From RHKX01 sp035695265 (lineage in GTDB: Bacteria > Actinomycetota > Thermoleophilia > Solirubrobacterales > 70-9), in NCBI GenBank assembly GCA_035695265.1, contig DASSEM010000242.1:1-5194 (forward strand): 5,194 nt of DNA. The letters are read 5' to 3'. Shown here piece by piece: positions 3,987-5,194 of this stretch. The stretch's first letter is position 1; every line of letters starts with the position of its first letter. The notes beneath the pieces are model-generated. The model was given only the letters and a program-made list of their open reading frames with translations. It had not been told where the DNA came from and made no database searches. Made by a program: the position numbers and the translations under genes.

Positions 3987-5194
3987 TCACGCCGCGGTCC
4001 TTGCCCGCTCCGCCCGGCGCAGGCCCTCGACCCATTCGATTGCAGTCATCTCGCCATCGATCAACGCCGCCAGGCCGCTCAGCCCGCCGGCCTCGACGCC
4101 GGCGCCCTCGACGGCGGCGGCGATCAGCGGCACCGAATCGAGGGCCTCGGACGCCTGCCCGATGCGATCCGGGATCTGCTCGGCCGGCACCCCGTCGCCG
4201 AGCAGCTCGCCGGCCCGCCGGTTGCGGCTCCCGGGGGCGAGCACCGTCGCGGTCAGGTCACCGATGCCGGCGAGCCCGGCGAACGTCTCCAAAGATCCGC
4301 CGCGCAACGTCGCGTACTCCGAGCACTCGCGCCAGATCTCGGCGGCGGCGATGCCGGCAGCGTTGAGCCCGTGCGGCGCCGCGGCGGCGGCGGCGAGCGA
4401 GGCGGCGTTCTTGGCGGCGCCGGCCATCTCGACGCCGATCACGTCCGGGGTGCGCTCGCAGATCAGCCCGGCGCGGTGGAAGACGTCGCCGAGCTGCGCG
4501 CGCAGGTCCTCGTCACGGCTCGCGAGGACCAGCGCCGCGGTCCCCGACGCCGCCTCCTTCGCGTGCGCCGGCCCGCCGAGGGCGGCGAGCGCCCGCGAGC
4601 GGACGCGCTCGTCGACGTACTCGCTCGGCAGCGTTCCGAGCGGCGGCACGAGGCCCTTGCTCAGCATCAGCACCGCGGTCCGCGAGCCGATCCGGTCGGC
4701 GAGGGAGCCGACCGCCGCCGGCAGCGACGCCGAGGGAACCGCGAGGCAGACGAGGTCGAGGCCGGCGACCTCGATGTCGGCGGCGCGCTTCACCGTGATC
4801 GATTCGGCGAGGGTTATCCCGGGCAGGTAGGAACTCTCGCGGTCGGCGGCGATCCGGTCCGCCTGTTCCGCGGTGCGGCAGCCGAGCTGGACCTCCACCC
4901 CGCCGCGAGCCAGCAGGACCGCGACCGCCGTCCCCCAGCTGCCGGCGCCGATCACGGCGGCCTTGCGCATCGGCGGCAGTCCGCCCAGCCACTCCCACTG
5001 CAGCTCGATGTTCGGCCAGATCCGCTCGGTGACGGTCGCCGCAAGGCTGGGCGACGGCTTCTCGGTCCGCGGGAACGTCGTCGGCGTGCCGGCACGGAGG
5101 CGCACCTTCCGCGGCCTGATGCGCCAGCCCCGGCGGACGTGCTCGGAGCCGGTCACCGCGACCGGCAGGACCGGGGCGCCTGTCTCGAGCGCGA
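3987..5194 (-). CDS. gpsA: PlsC-type acyltransferase C-terminus fused in frame to glycerol-3-phosphate dehydrogenase (partial)
   Basis: The frame is open from the right edge to the stop at 3987-3989. The C-terminal 327 residues, from the Met codon 4968-4970, are a complete NAD(P)+-dependent GpsA, which reduces dihydroxyacetone phosphate to sn-glycerol-3-phosphate for phospholipids. Counting from that Met: GAGSWGTA (8-15, dinucleotide site), CLAVPS (75-80), LSKGL (103-107, Lys105), GGPAHAKEA (132-140), AAKNAA (185-190, catalytic Lys187), GLAGIGDL (232-239, Asp238) and SRNRRAGELLG (248-258). The usual GDN-like segment reads GLNAAG. About 75 residues upstream in the same frame resemble the end of a 1-acyl-glycerol-3-phosphate acyltransferase (ALETGAPVLPVAVTGSE, PlsC motif IV; then RGWRIRPRKVRLRAG and ELQWEWLGGLPP). 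No stop separates the two and no Shine-Dalgarno precedes the internal ATG, so a bifunctional protein is the simplest reading; separate internal initiation cannot be excluded. The acyltransferase catalytic HX4D lies outside the window. Sixty bp separate it from the sigma gene. Confidence 0.88.
   Translation of the reverse strand, partial: ALETGAPVLPVAVTGSEHVRRGWRIRPRKVRLRAGTPTTFPRTEKPSPSLAATVTERIWPNIELQWEWLGGLPPMRKAAVIGAGSWGTAVAVLLARGGVEVQLGCRTAEQADRIAADRESSYLPGITLAESITVKRAADIEVAGLDLVCLAVPSASLPAAVGSLADRIGSRTAVLMLSKGLVPPLGTLPSEYVDERVRSRALAALGGPAHAKEAASGTAALVLASRDEDLRAQLGDVFHRAGLICERTPDVIGVEMAGAAKNAASLAAAAAAPHGLNAAGIAAAEIWRECSEYATLRGGSLETFAGLAGIGDLTATVLAPGSRNRRAGELLGDGVPAEQIPDRIGQASEALDSVPLIAAAVEGAGVEAGGLSGLAALIDGEMTAIEWVEGLRRAERARTAA

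Noticed and set aside
3337..4035. A 232-codon minus-strand frame across the sigma factor gene
   Set aside because: The sigma factor frame has clear region 2 and region 4 motifs; this alternative is Arg/Pro-rich and overlaps it completely.
4513..4998. A 161-codon minus-strand frame inside gpsA
   Set aside because: It is a shadow of GpsA in another frame with Gly/Arg-rich low-complexity sequence.
1..5194. Possible mobile element, defence island, CRISPR array, tRNA or riboswitch
   Set aside because: I saw no transposase, integrase, direct-repeat array, terminal repeats or tRNA-like cloverleaf. Genes cover nearly the whole window, and no gap exceeds about 75 bp.

Overview
The window is very GC-rich with strongly G/C-ending codons and no insertion sequence, tRNA, rRNA or CRISPR array. 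Base composition, -10 hexamers of TANNNT type lying a few bases from start codons, scarce Shine-Dalgarno sequences, and the protein types together suggest a high-GC actinobacterium. The flavour of the proteins (a PlsC-GpsA reading frame, DUF4383, a B-box-like zinc-ribbon rhomboid) recalls Thermoleophilia/Solirubrobacterales. That placement is inference from memory of the families, not from a database search.

Layout, right to left, since almost everything is on the minus strand. At the right edge is the C-terminal end of a PlsC-type acyltransferase that runs without any stop into a complete GpsA (glycerol-3-phosphate dehydrogenase). This is one open frame from the window edge to 3987. Next comes an ECF sigma factor (3333-3926) with a GTG start that looks leaderless. 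Its last 8 bases overlap the start of a 111-residue single-membrane-span protein (3005-3340) of unknown family, a candidate partner of the sigma factor. This converges, with a 20 bp overlap, on the only plus-strand gene, a four-helix DUF4383 membrane protein (2497-3024). Divergent from that is a rhomboid intramembrane protease (1593 to about 2471) whose zinc-ribbon coding extends upstream of the first ATG and has no canonical start codon. A 61 bp gap with a promoter follows, then a two-gene unit: pterin-4a-carbinolamine dehydratase (1256-1531) and UDP-GlcNAc 2-epimerase (170-1252), 3 bp apart. At the left edge is the 5' end of what looks like a DUF47/PhoU-like gene.

Taken together this is a mostly housekeeping stretch: phospholipid precursor synthesis (PlsC-GpsA), envelope proteolysis and membrane proteins (rhomboid, DUF4383), extracytoplasmic-type transcriptional control (sigma plus membrane protein), and surface polysaccharide precursor supply (WecB-like). 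A link between these through the cell envelope is plausible but not shown. No new defence or mobile system is visible. The points most worth a second look are the PlsC-GpsA fusion frame, the missing start codon of the rhomboid, and the 12-bp palindrome between the divergent genes, which presents the same -10-like hexamer to both strands.
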